DNA of 64,000 bases from positions 248,001 through 312,000 of the forward strand of contig NZ_JARQXA010000004.1 in the NCBI RefSeq assembly GCF_029543155.1. The letters run 5' to 3'. The DNA comes from Sphingomonas sp. HITSZ_GF. GTDB lineage: Bacteria > Pseudomonadota > Alphaproteobacteria > Sphingomonadales > Sphingomonadaceae. Under the pieces are notes generated by a model, which saw nothing but the letters and a program-made list of their open reading frames with translations, made no database searches and was not told where the DNA came from. The first letter of the stretch is position 1. Every line of letters begins with the position of its first letter. Position numbers and translations under genes: made by a program. Shown one piece after another: positions 55,611 to 64,000 of this stretch.

Positions 55611-57917
55611 ATGCGTAAGGCTGCTATCTGGCTGCTGGCCGGCACGTCCATTCTCACCTCGGGCACCGCTTTCGCGCAGGACGCGCAGACGGTTGCCCCG
55701 GTTCCCGCCGCCGATGAGGGCGGCGACGATACGCAGATCGTGGTGATCGGCCGCGGCGAGACCCGCCAGGTCCAGCAGCTTTCGGCCGCGGACATCCAGG
55801 AACTCGCCGCGGGCACCAGCCCCCTGAAGGCTATCGAGAAGCTGCCGAGCGTCAACTTCCAGTCGGCCGATCCGTTCGGCGCCTATGAATGGGCCGAGCG
55901 CGTCTCGATCCGCAGCTTCAACCAGAACCAGCTCGGCTTCACGCTCGACGGCATTCCGCTCGGCGATGCCAGCTATGGCAACGTCAACGGCCTCCACATC
56001 AGCCGCGCGATCACCAGCGAGAATGTCGGCGAGGTCCGCGTTTCGCAGGGCGCCGGCGCGATCGGTACGCAGGCGACCAACAATCTCGGCGGCACGCTCG
56101 AATTCTTCTCGCGCGAGCCGTCGGGCAGGTTCGGCGTGCATGCCGAGGGCACCTATGGCAGCGAGAACACCGTGCGCCTGTTCGGCCGGGTCGACACCGG
56201 CGATCTCGGCGGCGGCGTGAAGGCCTATGCCTCGTACGTCTATTCGGATCTCGACAAGTGGAAGGGCTGGGGCGCGCAGCGCACCAACCAGGCGAACGGC
56301 AAGATCGTCGCTCCGGTGGCGGACGGCGTGCGCCTCGTCGGCACGATCAGCTACTCCGATCGCCGCGAGAACGACTATCAGGACCTCTCGCTCGGCATGA
56401 TCAACCGGCTGGGCTATGACTGGGATAATATCTCGAACGACTATGCGCTCGCGGTGCGCATCGCCGACATCGCCAACAATCGCGGCGACACCGGCGCACC
56501 GGTGTCGAACGCGGCGGCGGGCACCGTCTATCCGGCGCCGGTCGCGACGGTGGACGACGCCTATTTCGATGCCGCGGGCCTGCGCCGCGACTGGCTGGGT
56601 TCGTTCGGGGTCGAGGGCGACACCGGCGGGCTGAACTTCGCGCTCAAGGGCTATTACCACAACAATCACGGCCAGGGCCTGTGGTACACACCCTACGTGC
56701 CGAGCCCGGGTGCCGGCGCCTCGCCGATCTCGATCCGCACCACCGAATATGACATGGACCGCAAGGGCCTGTTCGGCCACCTCACCGGCAAGATCGGTGG
56801 CAACAACGAAGTGACCGTCGGCGGCTGGTACGAGAACAACGCCTTCCAGCAGGCGCGCCGCTTCTACGCGCTGTCGAGCCGCACCGCGCCGGATCGCGAC
56901 AGCCTCGATTTCCAGTCGGACCCGTTCGCGACCCAGTGGGACTATGACTACACCACCGACACCTTCCAATATTATGTCCAGGACAAGCTGACTTTCGGCG
57001 CGCTCACGCTCAACCTGGGCTGGAAGGGCTTCAGCGTGAAGAACCGGGCCGATCCCAACACTGCCGGCAGCCTCGCCTCGGGCGAGATCAAGGTGACCGA
57101 CTGGTTCCAGCCGACCGCGGGCTTCAATTTCCGCATCGGCGGCGGCGCCGAGCTGTTCGGCGGGTTCAGCCAGGTGACGCGCGCCTTCACCGCCTCGGCC
57201 ACCACCGGCCCGTTCGCCACCACCCAGGCCGGCTTCAACGCGCTGCTCTCGGGCTCGACCAAGCTCAAGCCCGAGCAGTCGGATACCTGGGAACTGGGCG
57301 GCCGCGTCCGTTCGGGCCCGTTCACCGGCTCGCTGGCAGGCTATTATGTCAACTTCCGCAACCGCCTGCTCGGCGTAACCACGGGCGCTGGCATCGTCGG
57401 CAACCCGGTGACGCTGCAGAATGTCGGCGATGTCCGCGCGATCGGCTTCGAGGCGACCGGCGACCTGCGCCTGGGCAGCGGTTTCGGCGCCTTCGTCTCG
57501 TACAGCTACAATGATTCGACCTATCGCGACGATGTCGTGAACTCGGCCGGCACGCTGCTCGCCGCGACCAGGGGCAAGACCGTGGTCGATGCGCCCAAGC
57601 ACCTGCTCAAGGGCGAGCTGACTTATGACATGGGCGGCTTCAACGCGCGCATCGGCGCCAACTATATGAGCAAGCGCTACTTCACCTACACCAACGACCA
57701 GTCGGTCGAGGGCCGCGTCGTCGTCGATGCGACGCTCGGCTACAAGTTCGACCTGGGTGGCCGCGACCTGGAGATCCAGGCCAACGCGACCAACCTGTTC
57801 GACAAGAAGTACATCTCGACGATCGGCACCAACGGCTTCGGCAATTCGGGCGACAACCAGACGCTGATGGTCGGCGCGCCGCAGCAGTTCTTCGTGACGT
57901 TGAAGGTCGGCTTCTGA
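55611..57917 (+). CDS. FecA-like TonB-dependent receptor
   Basis: This 768-residue receptor has a signal peptide (about 1-20, ending TAFAQ) and a short N-terminal stretch, VIGRGETRQVQQLS, in place of the signalling domain of FecA. The plug has WAERVSIRSFNQNQLGFTLDG and GAGAIGTQATNNLGGTLEFFS, typical of Fe(III)-siderophore/dicitrate receptors. The barrel ends in LKVGF. There is no fecI/fecR pair adjacent and no N-terminal transducer domain, so transcriptional signalling is unlikely. Ferric chelate or vitamin transport is inferred. A terminator follows. Confidence 0.9.
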   Translation: MRKAAIWLLAGTSILTSGTAFAQDAQTVAPVPAADEGGDDTQIVVIGRGETRQVQQLSAADIQELAAGTSPLKAIEKLPSVNFQSADPFGAYEWAERVSIRSFNQNQLGFTLDGIPLGDASYGNVNGLHISRAITSENVGEVRVSQGAGAIGTQATNNLGGTLEFFSREPSGRFGVHAEGTYGSENTVRLFGRVDTGDLGGGVKAYASYVYSDLDKWKGWGAQRTNQANGKIVAPVADGVRLVGTISYSDRRENDYQDLSLGMINRLGYDWDNISNDYALAVRIADIANNRGDTGAPVSNAAAGTVYPAPVATVDDAYFDAAGLRRDWLGSFGVEGDTGGLNFALKGYYHNNHGQGLWYTPYVPSPGAGASPISIRTTEYDMDRKGLFGHLTGKIGGNNEVTVGGWYENNAFQQARRFYALSSRTAPDRDSLDFQSDPFATQWDYDYTTDTFQYYVQDKLTFGALTLNLGWKGFSVKNRADPNTAGSLASGEIKVTDWFQPTAGFNFRIGGGAELFGGFSQVTRAFTASATTGPFATTQAGFNALLSGSTKLKPEQSDTWELGGRVRSGPFTGSLAGYYVNFRNRLLGVTTGAGIVGNPVTLQNVGDVRAIGFEATGDLRLGSGFGAFVSYSYNDSTYRDDVVNSAGTLLAATRGKTVVDAPKHLLKGELTYDMGGFNARIGANYMSKRYFTYTNDQSVEGRVVVDATLGYKFDLGGRDLEIQANATNLFDKKYISTIGTNGFGNSGDNQTLMVGAPQQFFVTLKVGF

Positions 57918-57957
57918 CCGGCTTCGCTCTCCCGGACAGCATAGGGGAGCAAAGGGA

Positions 57958-57986
57958 AAGGCCGGGGCGCACGCTCCGGCCTTTTC
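57958..57986 (+). terminator. Rho-independent terminator after the FecA-like receptor
   Basis: AAAGGCCGG (57958-57966) pairs with CCGGCCTTT (57977-57985) and is followed by a short T-run (CCTTTTC). It ends the receptor transcript 40 bases after the stop. Confidence 0.75.
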
Positions 57987-57995
57987 GGTTCAAAA

Positions 57996-58127
57996 TCCTC
58001 TCCCGGAGGGAGAGGGGGACCGCCGCCGGAGGTGGTGGTAGAGAGGGATCGCCCCAAGCGATATCGCCCGTGGCAGGCCTCCTCCACCAGCTTCGCTGGT
58101 CCCCCTCCCCCTGCGGGGGAGGATTTT
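57996..58127. repeat. Intergenic inverted repeat, CCTCTCCCGGAGGGAGAGG type
   Basis: The second copy of the 38351 family begins AATCCTCTCCCGGAGGGAGA and ends CTGCGGGGGAGGATTTTG, with CTCCACCAGCTTCGCTGGTC near the end as in the first copy. It lies immediately before the 3' end of the M28 peptidase gene. Confidence 0.85.
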
Positions 58128-58128
58128 G

Positions 58129-59823
58129 CTAGTCCTTCTTCGGCGCCGGTGCGGGCGCAGGCGCCGGAGGCACGATCACCGTCACCTTTGCGCGCGGCGC
58201 GCCCGATGCCGGCACCGGCGCGTCGGCTGGCCGCGGCGCCTTGGGCGCATCCTTCGCGAAGCGCATGCCGAAGCTGTTGCCTTCGTACCAGCGCGGCTCC
58301 TGGTCGGCATCGGCGATCTCGCGCGCGATCATGTAGTTGATCCGGGCGAACTTGGCGCCGGCCTGCCAGTCGAAGGGCTGGCGGATGTCGTCGCTCACCT
58401 TGTGATAGTTGGTCTTGAGGAAGTCGCGGAACGCCTTCTCGCCGCCATTCTTGAAGCCGGTGACGAGGAAGACCGAGGGCACGCCCGCCTTGACGAAGCT
58501 GTAATGGTCCGAGCGGAGGAACAGCTGCTCCTCGGGCATCGGATCGGGGGAGAGGGTGATGCCCATCTTCGCCGCGGCACGCGCCACGATCGGGCCCAGC
58601 GTCGAATGCTCGGCGCCGAAGGCGACCACGTCCTGGAAGTCGTAGAGCAGGATCGGCATGTCGAGATTGACGTCGGCGACCACCTTGCCGCTGCCGACGA
58701 CCGGATAGCGCGCCAGATATTCCGAGCCGATCAGCCCGTCCTCCTCGGCGGTGAGCGCGACGAACAGGATCGAGCGGCGCGGGCGCTTGCCGCTCTGGAC
58801 GAAGGCGCGCGCCGCCTCGAGCATGCTCGCCACGCCGGCGGCATTGTCCATCGCGCCGTTGTAGATCTTGTCCTCGCCGTCGAGCCCGGGATCGGTGCCT
58901 TCGTGATCGAGATGCGCGGAGATCACGACATATTCACTGGCCAGCTTCGGATCGGATCCGGGCAGGATGCCGATCACGTTCTCGCTCTTCTTCACCGTCA
59001 CCACGCTGGTGCGCTCGAGCGTGAGGCGCTGCTTGAGCGCGAAGCTGCCGGGCATGCCCCCGGGCTCGGCGAGCTTGGCATAGAGCTGCGCGGCGCTCAT
59101 CGGCGCGCCCTTGAACAGCGCCTCGGCGGCCGGGCCCTTCACATAGGCACCGATCTTGACCGCCGGGTTCTCGCCCTTGGGCGATCCGTCGGGTGCCAGC
59201 CAGTTGCTCTGCGGCTGCTGGAAATACATCACCGCCTGCGCCCAGGGGAAGGCGCCCTTCAGATTGTCGGGCGTGACGACGTAGAGCATCCCGAGCGCGC
59301 CGTGCTCGCCGGCGATGGCGGGCTTGTCGACCTTGCCGGCCGCTGTGCCGGGCGGGGTGTTGAGCAGGGTGACGACGAACTTCCCGGTCACGTCGAGCCC
59401 GGCATAGTCCTCCTCACGGCCATAGCCGACGAACACCGCGTCGGCGGTGAGCGTCTGCGTCGCCTCGCCGAAGCGCGGGCTCGGTGCCATCAGCACGTCG
59501 GTGCCGGAGGGGAATTTCCGGGCGCCCACCGTCACCGTCGCGGGCCTGTCGGCGTCGAGTGCATATTCGGCGATGTTCACCGGCTGGTACCAGCCCTGGG
59601 TGCCGCCCGGCTTGAATCCCATCGCATCGAAGCGGCTGGAGACATAGCGCGCCGCGATTTCGAAGCCCTCTGTGCCGTTGTCCCGCCCGCCGAGCAGATC
59701 GTCCGCCAGGAACTCGACATGCCCGCGCACTTCGTCGGGGCTGAACACCGGCTCGCTCTGTGCCCATGCATGCATCGGCGCCAGGCCGAGCGAAAGCGCG
59801 ATCAGAAGCGAGGTGCGGCGCAT
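58129..59823 (-). CDS. M28 family peptidase with PA domain (exported aminopeptidase)
   Basis: This 564-residue exported zinc aminopeptidase has a signal peptide (1-22, ending AWAQS). A protease-associated domain is inserted at about 110-270 (DYAGLDVTGKFVVTLLNTPPG). The catalytic core carries HLDHEGTDPG and GAMDNAAGVAS, followed by ALTAEEDGLIGSEY, the metal and general-base residues. A Pro-rich tail (PAPAPAPKKD) ends it. The start at 59823 begins the signal peptide. It is divergent from the M16 gene and converges on a repeat element. Peptide utilisation in the periplasm is inferred. Confidence 0.93.
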   Translation of the reverse strand: MRRTSLLIALSLGLAPMHAWAQSEPVFSPDEVRGHVEFLADDLLGGRDNGTEGFEIAARYVSSRFDAMGFKPGGTQGWYQPVNIAEYALDADRPATVTVGARKFPSGTDVLMAPSPRFGEATQTLTADAVFVGYGREEDYAGLDVTGKFVVTLLNTPPGTAAGKVDKPAIAGEHGALGMLYVVTPDNLKGAFPWAQAVMYFQQPQSNWLAPDGSPKGENPAVKIGAYVKGPAAEALFKGAPMSAAQLYAKLAEPGGMPGSFALKQRLTLERTSVVTVKKSENVIGILPGSDPKLASEYVVISAHLDHEGTDPGLDGEDKIYNGAMDNAAGVASMLEAARAFVQSGKRPRRSILFVALTAEEDGLIGSEYLARYPVVGSGKVVADVNLDMPILLYDFQDVVAFGAEHSTLGPIVARAAAKMGITLSPDPMPEEQLFLRSDHYSFVKAGVPSVFLVTGFKNGGEKAFRDFLKTNYHKVSDDIRQPFDWQAGAKFARINYMIAREIADADQEPRWYEGNSFGMRFAKDAPKAPRPADAPVPASGAPRAKVTVIVPPAPAPAPAPKKD

Positions 59824-59948
59824 GAAATCTCCCCGGAATGGCCCAGTTTTCCGCAGGCTAGAGCAAATGGTATCCGGCGCAACCGGCTTGCGGAGGGGCG
59901 CCCCCGCGTTATGGTCGGGCAACCACGATACCCAGGGGAATCAGCCAG

Positions 59949-62819
59949 ATGAAATCGTTCCGGATGCTTTGCAGCGCCGCCACCTGTGCGCTTGCGATCG
60001 GCGCCGCCACCCCGGTTCTCGCGCAGCAGGCACCTGCCGCCGCGCCTGCCGCCCAGACCCAGGCCAAGCCGGTCCCGGTCGCCGAGCTCGTGAAGAAGGT
60101 CGACATCCCGTACGAGGCGTTCACGCTGAAGAACGGCCTGCGCGTGCTCGTCCACACCGATCGCAAGGCGCCGATCGTCGCGGTCTCCACCTGGTACGAT
60201 GTCGGCTCGAAGCACGAGCCCGCGGGCAAGACCGGCTTCGCGCATCTGTTCGAGCATCTGATGTTCAACGGCTCGGAAAACGCCCCCGGCGACTTCTTCG
60301 AGCCTCTGAAGCAGGTCGGCGCCACCGATTTCAACGGCACCACCAGCTTCGATCGCACCAATTATTTCGAGACGGTCCCCGGCCCGGCGCTCGAGCGCGC
60401 GCTGTTCCTGGAGAGCGACCGCATGGGCTATCTCACCGGCGCGATCACCCAGGACGTGCTCGACGAGCAGCGCGGCGTCGTCCAGAACGAGAAGCGCCAG
60501 GGCGACAACCAGCCGTATGGCCTGGTCTATTACACGGTGCTCGAGGAGCTGCTCGGCAGCACGCCCTATGGCCATAACGTGATCGGCTCGATGGCCGATC
60601 TCGATGCTGCCAGCCTCGACGACGTCAAGAACTGGTTCCGCTCGCATTACGGCCCGAACAACGCGATCCTGGTGCTCGCCGGCGACATCGACGCCCGCAC
60701 CGCCAAGCCGCTGGTCGAGAAGTATTTCGGCGCGATCCCGGCCGGTCCCAAGAGCGTGCTGCCCAAGGTGACCGTGCCCACTCTGGCCGCACCCAAGACG
60801 GTGACGATGAAGGACAGCGTGGCCGCCACGCTGATCCTGCGCAGCTGGGCGGTGCCGGGCCTGAACGACAAGGACGCGACGCCGCTCAGCGTGTTCGCCT
60901 CGGTGCTCGGCGGCCTCGCCAGCTCGCGGCTCGACAATGAGCTGGTCCGCAAGGACAAGACCGCGGTGCAGGTCTCGTCGAGCGTCCAGTCGATGTCGCA
61001 GATCGGCATCTTCATGATCCAGGCCGTGGTGAAGCCCGGCGTCGATCCCGAGATCGTCTCCAAGCGGCTCGACGAGATCATGGCCAACCTGATCAACACC
61101 GGCCCGACCGCGGACGAAGTGACGCGCGTCGCCACCACCAAGGTCTCGGGCCGCATCTCGGGGCTGGAATCGGTCGGCGGCTTCGGCGGCAAGGCCGTGG
61201 CGCTTGCCTCGGGCGAGCTCTATTCGGGCGATCCGCTCTTCTTCAAGAAGGAGCTCGAAGCGACCGCCAAGGTCACGCCCGCAGAAGTGAAGGCGGCCGC
61301 GGCCAGGTGGCTGACCCGCCCGGCGCTCACCGTGATGGTCGTCCCCGGCCAGCGCGAAGCCTATCAGGAAGCGGTCGCCCCGGCGGCCAAGCCGGCGGCG
61401 GAAGGCCCCAAGGCCGAGCCGGTGAAGGGCACGCGCGGCGCGCTGCCGGCGGTCGCCCCGATCGGCGATCTGGTGTTCCCCAAGGTAGAGCGCACCAAGC
61501 TCTCGAACGGCATCGAGCTGGTCTATGCCAATCGCAGCGCCGTGCCGGTCACCCAGGTCGAGATGAGCTTCGATGCCGGCGTCGCCGCCGATCCCTCGGA
61601 GAAGCTCGGCACCCAGCGCCTCACGCTCAGCATGATGGACGAAGGCACCGAGAAGCTCGATTCGGCGGCGCTCGCCGAAGCACGCGAGCGGCTCGGCGCC
61701 AATATCGGTTCGGGCAGCTCGTCCGACCGCACCTATCTGAGCGTCGATGCGCCGAGCCCGAACCTGGCTGGCGCGCTCGATCTGTTCGCCGACGTCGTCG
61801 AGCGTCCCGCCTTCGCCCCGGCCGAGATCGAGCGCGTGCGCGGCCAGATGCTCACCGGCATCGCCCAGGAGCTGACCAGCCCGCAGGGCCTGTCGGGCCG
61901 CATGGTGCCGCGCGTGCTCTACGCGCCGAGCAGCCCCTATGCGAAGCTTGCCGCCGGCGCGGGCGATCCGGCGGTGGTCAAGACGATCGGCCGTGACGAC
62001 CTCGTCGCCTGGCACAATGCCTGGATCCGTCCGGACAAGGCCAAGATCTTCGTGGTCAGCGACCGTCCGCTCGCCGAGATCAAGGCGGCGCTCGAGGCGC
62101 GCTTCGGCGGCTGGAAGAGCGTCGGCACCGCCGGCACCAAGAGCTTCACCGCATCGGCCCAGGCGATGACGCCCAGGATCATCCTGATCGACCGGCCGAA
62201 CTCGCCCCAGTCGCAGATCGTCGCCGCGCAGCTGACGCCGGTCGATCCCTTCTCGGACACGCTGCCGGTGGCCACCGCCAACCAGGCGCTCGGCTCGGGC
62301 TTCCTGTCGCGCATCAACATGGATCTGCGCGAAGCCAAGCACTGGTCCTATGGCGCCGGCGGCGGCTTCTCCTTCCTGGAGCACGCTGTGCCCTACACGA
62401 TCAGCGCCCCGGTCCAGGCGGACAAGACCGGCGACTCGATCAAGGCGATCCAGCAGCAGGTGAAGGACTTCCTGACCACCAAGGGCGTGACCAACGAGGA
62501 GCTGGTGCGCGAGGTCAACGGCTCGACTCGCGAGCTGCCCGGCCGCTTCGAAACCTCGGACGCGGTGCTCAACGCGATGCAGCAGAACGACATCCGGCGC
62601 CGTCCGGACGACTATTTCAGCACCATCGCGCAAAAATATCGCGCGCTCACCGTACCCCAGCTTGACGCTGCGGCACGCGCGGCTCTCGACCCGAACAAGT
62701 TCGTTTTCGTGGTCGTGGGCGATGCTTCCAAGGTCCGGCCGCAGCTTGACAGCATCGGCCTGCCCGTCGAGGTGGTCCCCGCAGCGTCGCTGGCAAGCAC
62801 CAAGCCGGCGGCCAACTAA
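59949..62819 (+). CDS. M16 family metallopeptidase (pitrilysin-type)
   Basis: This 956-residue exported protein has a signal peptide (about 1-25, ending VLAQ). It has an N-terminal half with the inverted zinc motif HLFEH (99-103; Glu102 catalytic) followed by a downstream zinc Glu, and a C-terminal half that is an inactive M16 repeat (an M16C region with VDAPSPNLAGALDLFADV). The two-half layout equals pitrilysin/PqqL-like proteases. The divergent M28 gene makes this a peptide-degrading pair. The export suggests a periplasmic role in clearing peptides after TonB uptake. Confidence 0.93.
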   Translation: MKSFRMLCSAATCALAIGAATPVLAQQAPAAAPAAQTQAKPVPVAELVKKVDIPYEAFTLKNGLRVLVHTDRKAPIVAVSTWYDVGSKHEPAGKTGFAHLFEHLMFNGSENAPGDFFEPLKQVGATDFNGTTSFDRTNYFETVPGPALERALFLESDRMGYLTGAITQDVLDEQRGVVQNEKRQGDNQPYGLVYYTVLEELLGSTPYGHNVIGSMADLDAASLDDVKNWFRSHYGPNNAILVLAGDIDARTAKPLVEKYFGAIPAGPKSVLPKVTVPTLAAPKTVTMKDSVAATLILRSWAVPGLNDKDATPLSVFASVLGGLASSRLDNELVRKDKTAVQVSSSVQSMSQIGIFMIQAVVKPGVDPEIVSKRLDEIMANLINTGPTADEVTRVATTKVSGRISGLESVGGFGGKAVALASGELYSGDPLFFKKELEATAKVTPAEVKAAAARWLTRPALTVMVVPGQREAYQEAVAPAAKPAAEGPKAEPVKGTRGALPAVAPIGDLVFPKVERTKLSNGIELVYANRSAVPVTQVEMSFDAGVAADPSEKLGTQRLTLSMMDEGTEKLDSAALAEARERLGANIGSGSSSDRTYLSVDAPSPNLAGALDLFADVVERPAFAPAEIERVRGQMLTGIAQELTSPQGLSGRMVPRVLYAPSSPYAKLAAGAGDPAVVKTIGRDDLVAWHNAWIRPDKAKIFVVSDRPLAEIKAALEARFGGWKSVGTAGTKSFTASAQAMTPRIILIDRPNSPQSQIVAAQLTPVDPFSDTLPVATANQALGSGFLSRINMDLREAKHWSYGAGGGFSFLEHAVPYTISAPVQADKTGDSIKAIQQQVKDFLTTKGVTNEELVREVNGSTRELPGRFETSDAVLNAMQQNDIRRRPDDYFSTIAQKYRALTVPQLDAAARAALDPNKFVFVVVGDASKVRPQLDSIGLPVEVVPAASLASTKPAAN

Positions 62820-62833
62820 TCAGGAGAGTTCTC

Positions 62834-63133
62834 ATGGCGAATGTGGACGGCAGCTGGAACACGGTCGTGAAGTCGCCGCTCGGCGATCAGGCGGCGGTGT
62901 TCACCGTGACGAGCAGTGGCGACACCTTCACCGGCACCTTCGCCGGCGCGATGGGCAATGCCGAAGCCAAGGACGGCAAGGTGAGCGGCGATACGCTGAC
63001 CTGGTCGATGGACGTCTCGGTTCCCATGCCGATGACGCTGACCGGCGAAGCCACCGTCGATGGCGACACGATGACCGGCACCGTGACCGCGGGGGCGTTC
63101 GGCGCCTTCCCGCTGACCGGCACCCGCGCCTAA
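62834..63133 (+). CDS. Small beta-rich protein of unknown function
   Basis: This 99-residue protein, beginning ANVDGSWNTVVKSPLGDQAA, has alternating beta strands with repeated Gly-Asp-Thr turns (SGDTFTGTF, SGDTLTWS, DGDTMTGTV). No signal peptide or Cys. Such patterns occur in small beta-barrel or lipocalin-like proteins. It follows the M16 gene by 14 bases with a GGAGAG ribosome binding site, so it is probably cotranscribed. No family recognised. Confidence 0.75.
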   Translation: MANVDGSWNTVVKSPLGDQAAVFTVTSSGDTFTGTFAGAMGNAEAKDGKVSGDTLTWSMDVSVPMPMTLTGEATVDGDTMTGTVTAGAFGAFPLTGTRA

Positions 63134-63221
63134 GCGCCACGCCGCAAGGCTGGTGAAGCGCCCGTCCCGCACTGTGCGGGGCGGGCGCTTTGCGTTTGCG
63201 GCATCCTCCCCTCGATCCCAT

Positions 63222-63311
63222 CGTCATGCTGAACTTGTTTCAGCATCCAAGGTGCAGCTGGCGACGGCGTCGCCTTTGGAGAGTTGGACCCTGAAACAAG
63301 TTCAGGGTGAC
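63222..63311. repeat. Intergenic inverted repeat, CATGCTGAACTTGTTTCAGCATCC type
   Basis: The third copy of the 29440/40129 family, with intact arms TCATGCTGAACTTGTTTCAG and CTGAAACAAGTTCAGGGTGA. It opens the 670-base gene-free stretch between 63134 and 63802. Confidence 0.85.
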
Positions 63312-63469
63312 AATGGGAAATCTCACCACCCCAAATTTTCCCTCCGAGGGGGAGGGGTTTCGATACCGGAAAGTGCGGAAGCGGGGCCGAGCCAGGGGTC
63401 GATCCGATCCCCGCTTCCGCAAGACACGACACCGGCGGGAAACGGCGCCGTGTTTTGGAGAGGCCGCAC

Positions 63470-63577
63470 CTCAGCCCCTCCCCCGACCCCTCCCGCAAGC
63501 GGAAGGGGAGCGACGATGGCACGCGCTGTCCCCGCTCGTTCCCCTTCCGCTTGCGGGAGGGGTTAGGGGAGGGGCTG
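63470..63577. repeat. Inverted repeat, CCCCTCCCGCAAGCGGAAGGGG type
   Basis: The left arm (CAGCCCCTCCCCCGACCCCT then CCCGCAAGCGGAAGGGGA) and the right arm (TCCCCTTCCGCTTGCGGGAG then GGGTTAGGGGAGGGGCTG) are nearly perfect inverts around a 30-base centre. Also nearby is a shorter CCTCCGAGGGGGAGG hairpin at about 63340-63357. Confidence 0.8.
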
Positions 63578-63657
63578 GTCGCGCCGGGCCTGCGGTTTCA
63601 CAGCCAGGTCAGCAGCGCTGATGCGCGCGGTGAGGAGAAATCGTGCAGGCGTGGCAC

Positions 63658-63693
63658 TAGCCCCTCCCCTTCAGGGGAGGGGTTGGGGTGGGG
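63658..63693. repeat. Short inverted repeat, CCCCTCCCCTTCAGGGGAGGGG
   Basis: CCCCTCCCCT and AGGGGAGGGG flank a TC centre and are followed by GGGTGGGG. It is the last unit in the repeat-filled gap. No gene is visible from 63134 to 63802; besides repeats, only the DUF808 ribosome binding site (AAGGGGAAG) is seen near 63792-63800. Confidence 0.75.
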
Positions 63694-63802
63694 CAGTGCT
63701 GCGAGCACCGGTCTCTGCGAGATATCCCCCACCCAAACCGAGGGGCTTTAATGGGTCGCCCACTCCGCTATGGCTGAACTGCAGTTCACAAAAGGGGAAG
63801 AC

Positions 63803-64000
63803 ATGGCGGGCGGTCTGGTTGCGTTGCTCGATGACATTGCGGCGCTTGCCAAGCTGGCGGCGGCCTCGCTCGACGACGTCGCGGGTGCTGCGGGGCGCGC
63901 CGGTGCCAAGGCGGCGGGCGTGGTGATCGACGATACTGCGGTCACCCCGCGCTATGTCGTCGGGCTCACGCCCGATCGCGAGCTGCCGATCATCTGGAAG
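63803..64000 (+). CDS. DUF808 family membrane protein (5' part, truncated by window edge)
   Basis: The first 66 residues (AGGLVALLDDIAALAKLAAA, then SLDDVAGAAGRAGAKAAGVV, then IDDTAVTPRYVVGLTPDRELPIIWK) match DUF808/YedI-like inner-membrane proteins, whose N-terminus is this Asp-rich helical stretch. The function is unknown. A strong AAGGGGAA ribosome binding site precedes the ATG. The gene continues past the window end. Confidence 0.9.
   Translation, partial: MAGGLVALLDDIAALAKLAAASLDDVAGAAGRAGAKAAGVVIDDTAVTPRYVVGLTPDRELPIIWK

Noticed and set aside
59802..62633. Minus-strand open frame of 943 codons opposite the M16 peptidase
   Set aside because: Antisense shadow of the M16 gene.

Overview
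The window is high-GC chromosomal DNA from an alphaproteobacterium, most probably a sphingomonad (Sphingomonas or a close relative). The main reasons are the abundance of TonB-dependent receptors, a CC_3452-family secreted protein, a class I polyhydroxyalkanoate (PHA) synthase next to a phasin, the lgt/MidA/pgeF cluster, DUF2093 beside xseA, and short inverted-repeat elements scattered between genes. This assignment rests on gene content and protein style, not on a marker tree. No rRNA, tRNA, CRISPR array, prophage or insertion sequence was recognised.

Layout. 1-2.1 kb: the 3' end of a hemoglobin/heme-type TonB receptor with a DUF6607 protein. 2.3-5.8 kb: a probable zinc locus, made of a Zur-box promoter, a DUF2946-like membrane protein, a ZnuD-type receptor, a MerC-like membrane protein and a Fur/Zur-family regulator. 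5.8-13.2 kb: rsh (ppGpp synthetase/hydrolase), small secreted proteins, an HxlR regulator, a thioesterase, a TauE/SafE exporter and an AlaC-type aminotransferase. 13.3-16.1 kb: phaC and a phasin gene with two TGC-rich palindromes in its promoter. 16.1-25.8 kb: clpS, a Crp/Fnr regulator, murA, a GH92 mannosidase, a CoA transferase, a heme-oxygenase-like putative diiron/redox enzyme and an SGNH esterase. 26-38.4 kb: a secreted CXXCH protein, a Cys/Met-metabolism PLP enzyme, the pgeF-GNAT-MidA-lgt cluster, an orphan molybdopterin dehydrogenase subunit, hemH, phaB and a phytase-like esterase. 38.5-49.3 kb: rpmB, small membrane proteins, tadA, a CNNM/CBS protein, an HHH-domain membrane protein, a VWA lipoprotein, purD/xseA with overlapping divergent start codons, DUF2093 and an M23 peptidase. 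49.6-64 kb: two TonB-dependent receptors flanking clpB, an M28 and an M16 peptidase, a repeat-filled gap, and the start of a DUF808 protein.

How the genes work together. Three themes stand out. The first is metal and nutrient uptake through the outer membrane: four TonB receptors, one of them with a Zur-box promoter and a regulator in the same gene run. The second is carbon storage: phaC and the phasin lie together, while phaB is 21 kb away. The third is stress and proteostasis (rsh, clpS, clpB).

The points most worth a second look are the ZnuD/MerC/Fur locus, whose regulator keeps the structural zinc cysteines but lacks recognisable sensor-site ligands, and the 298-residue protein at 23906, which carries the metal-ligand spacing of heme-oxygenase-like diiron enzymes. 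Positions and motifs were read by eye; family names come from recognition of sequence motifs, not from database searches.
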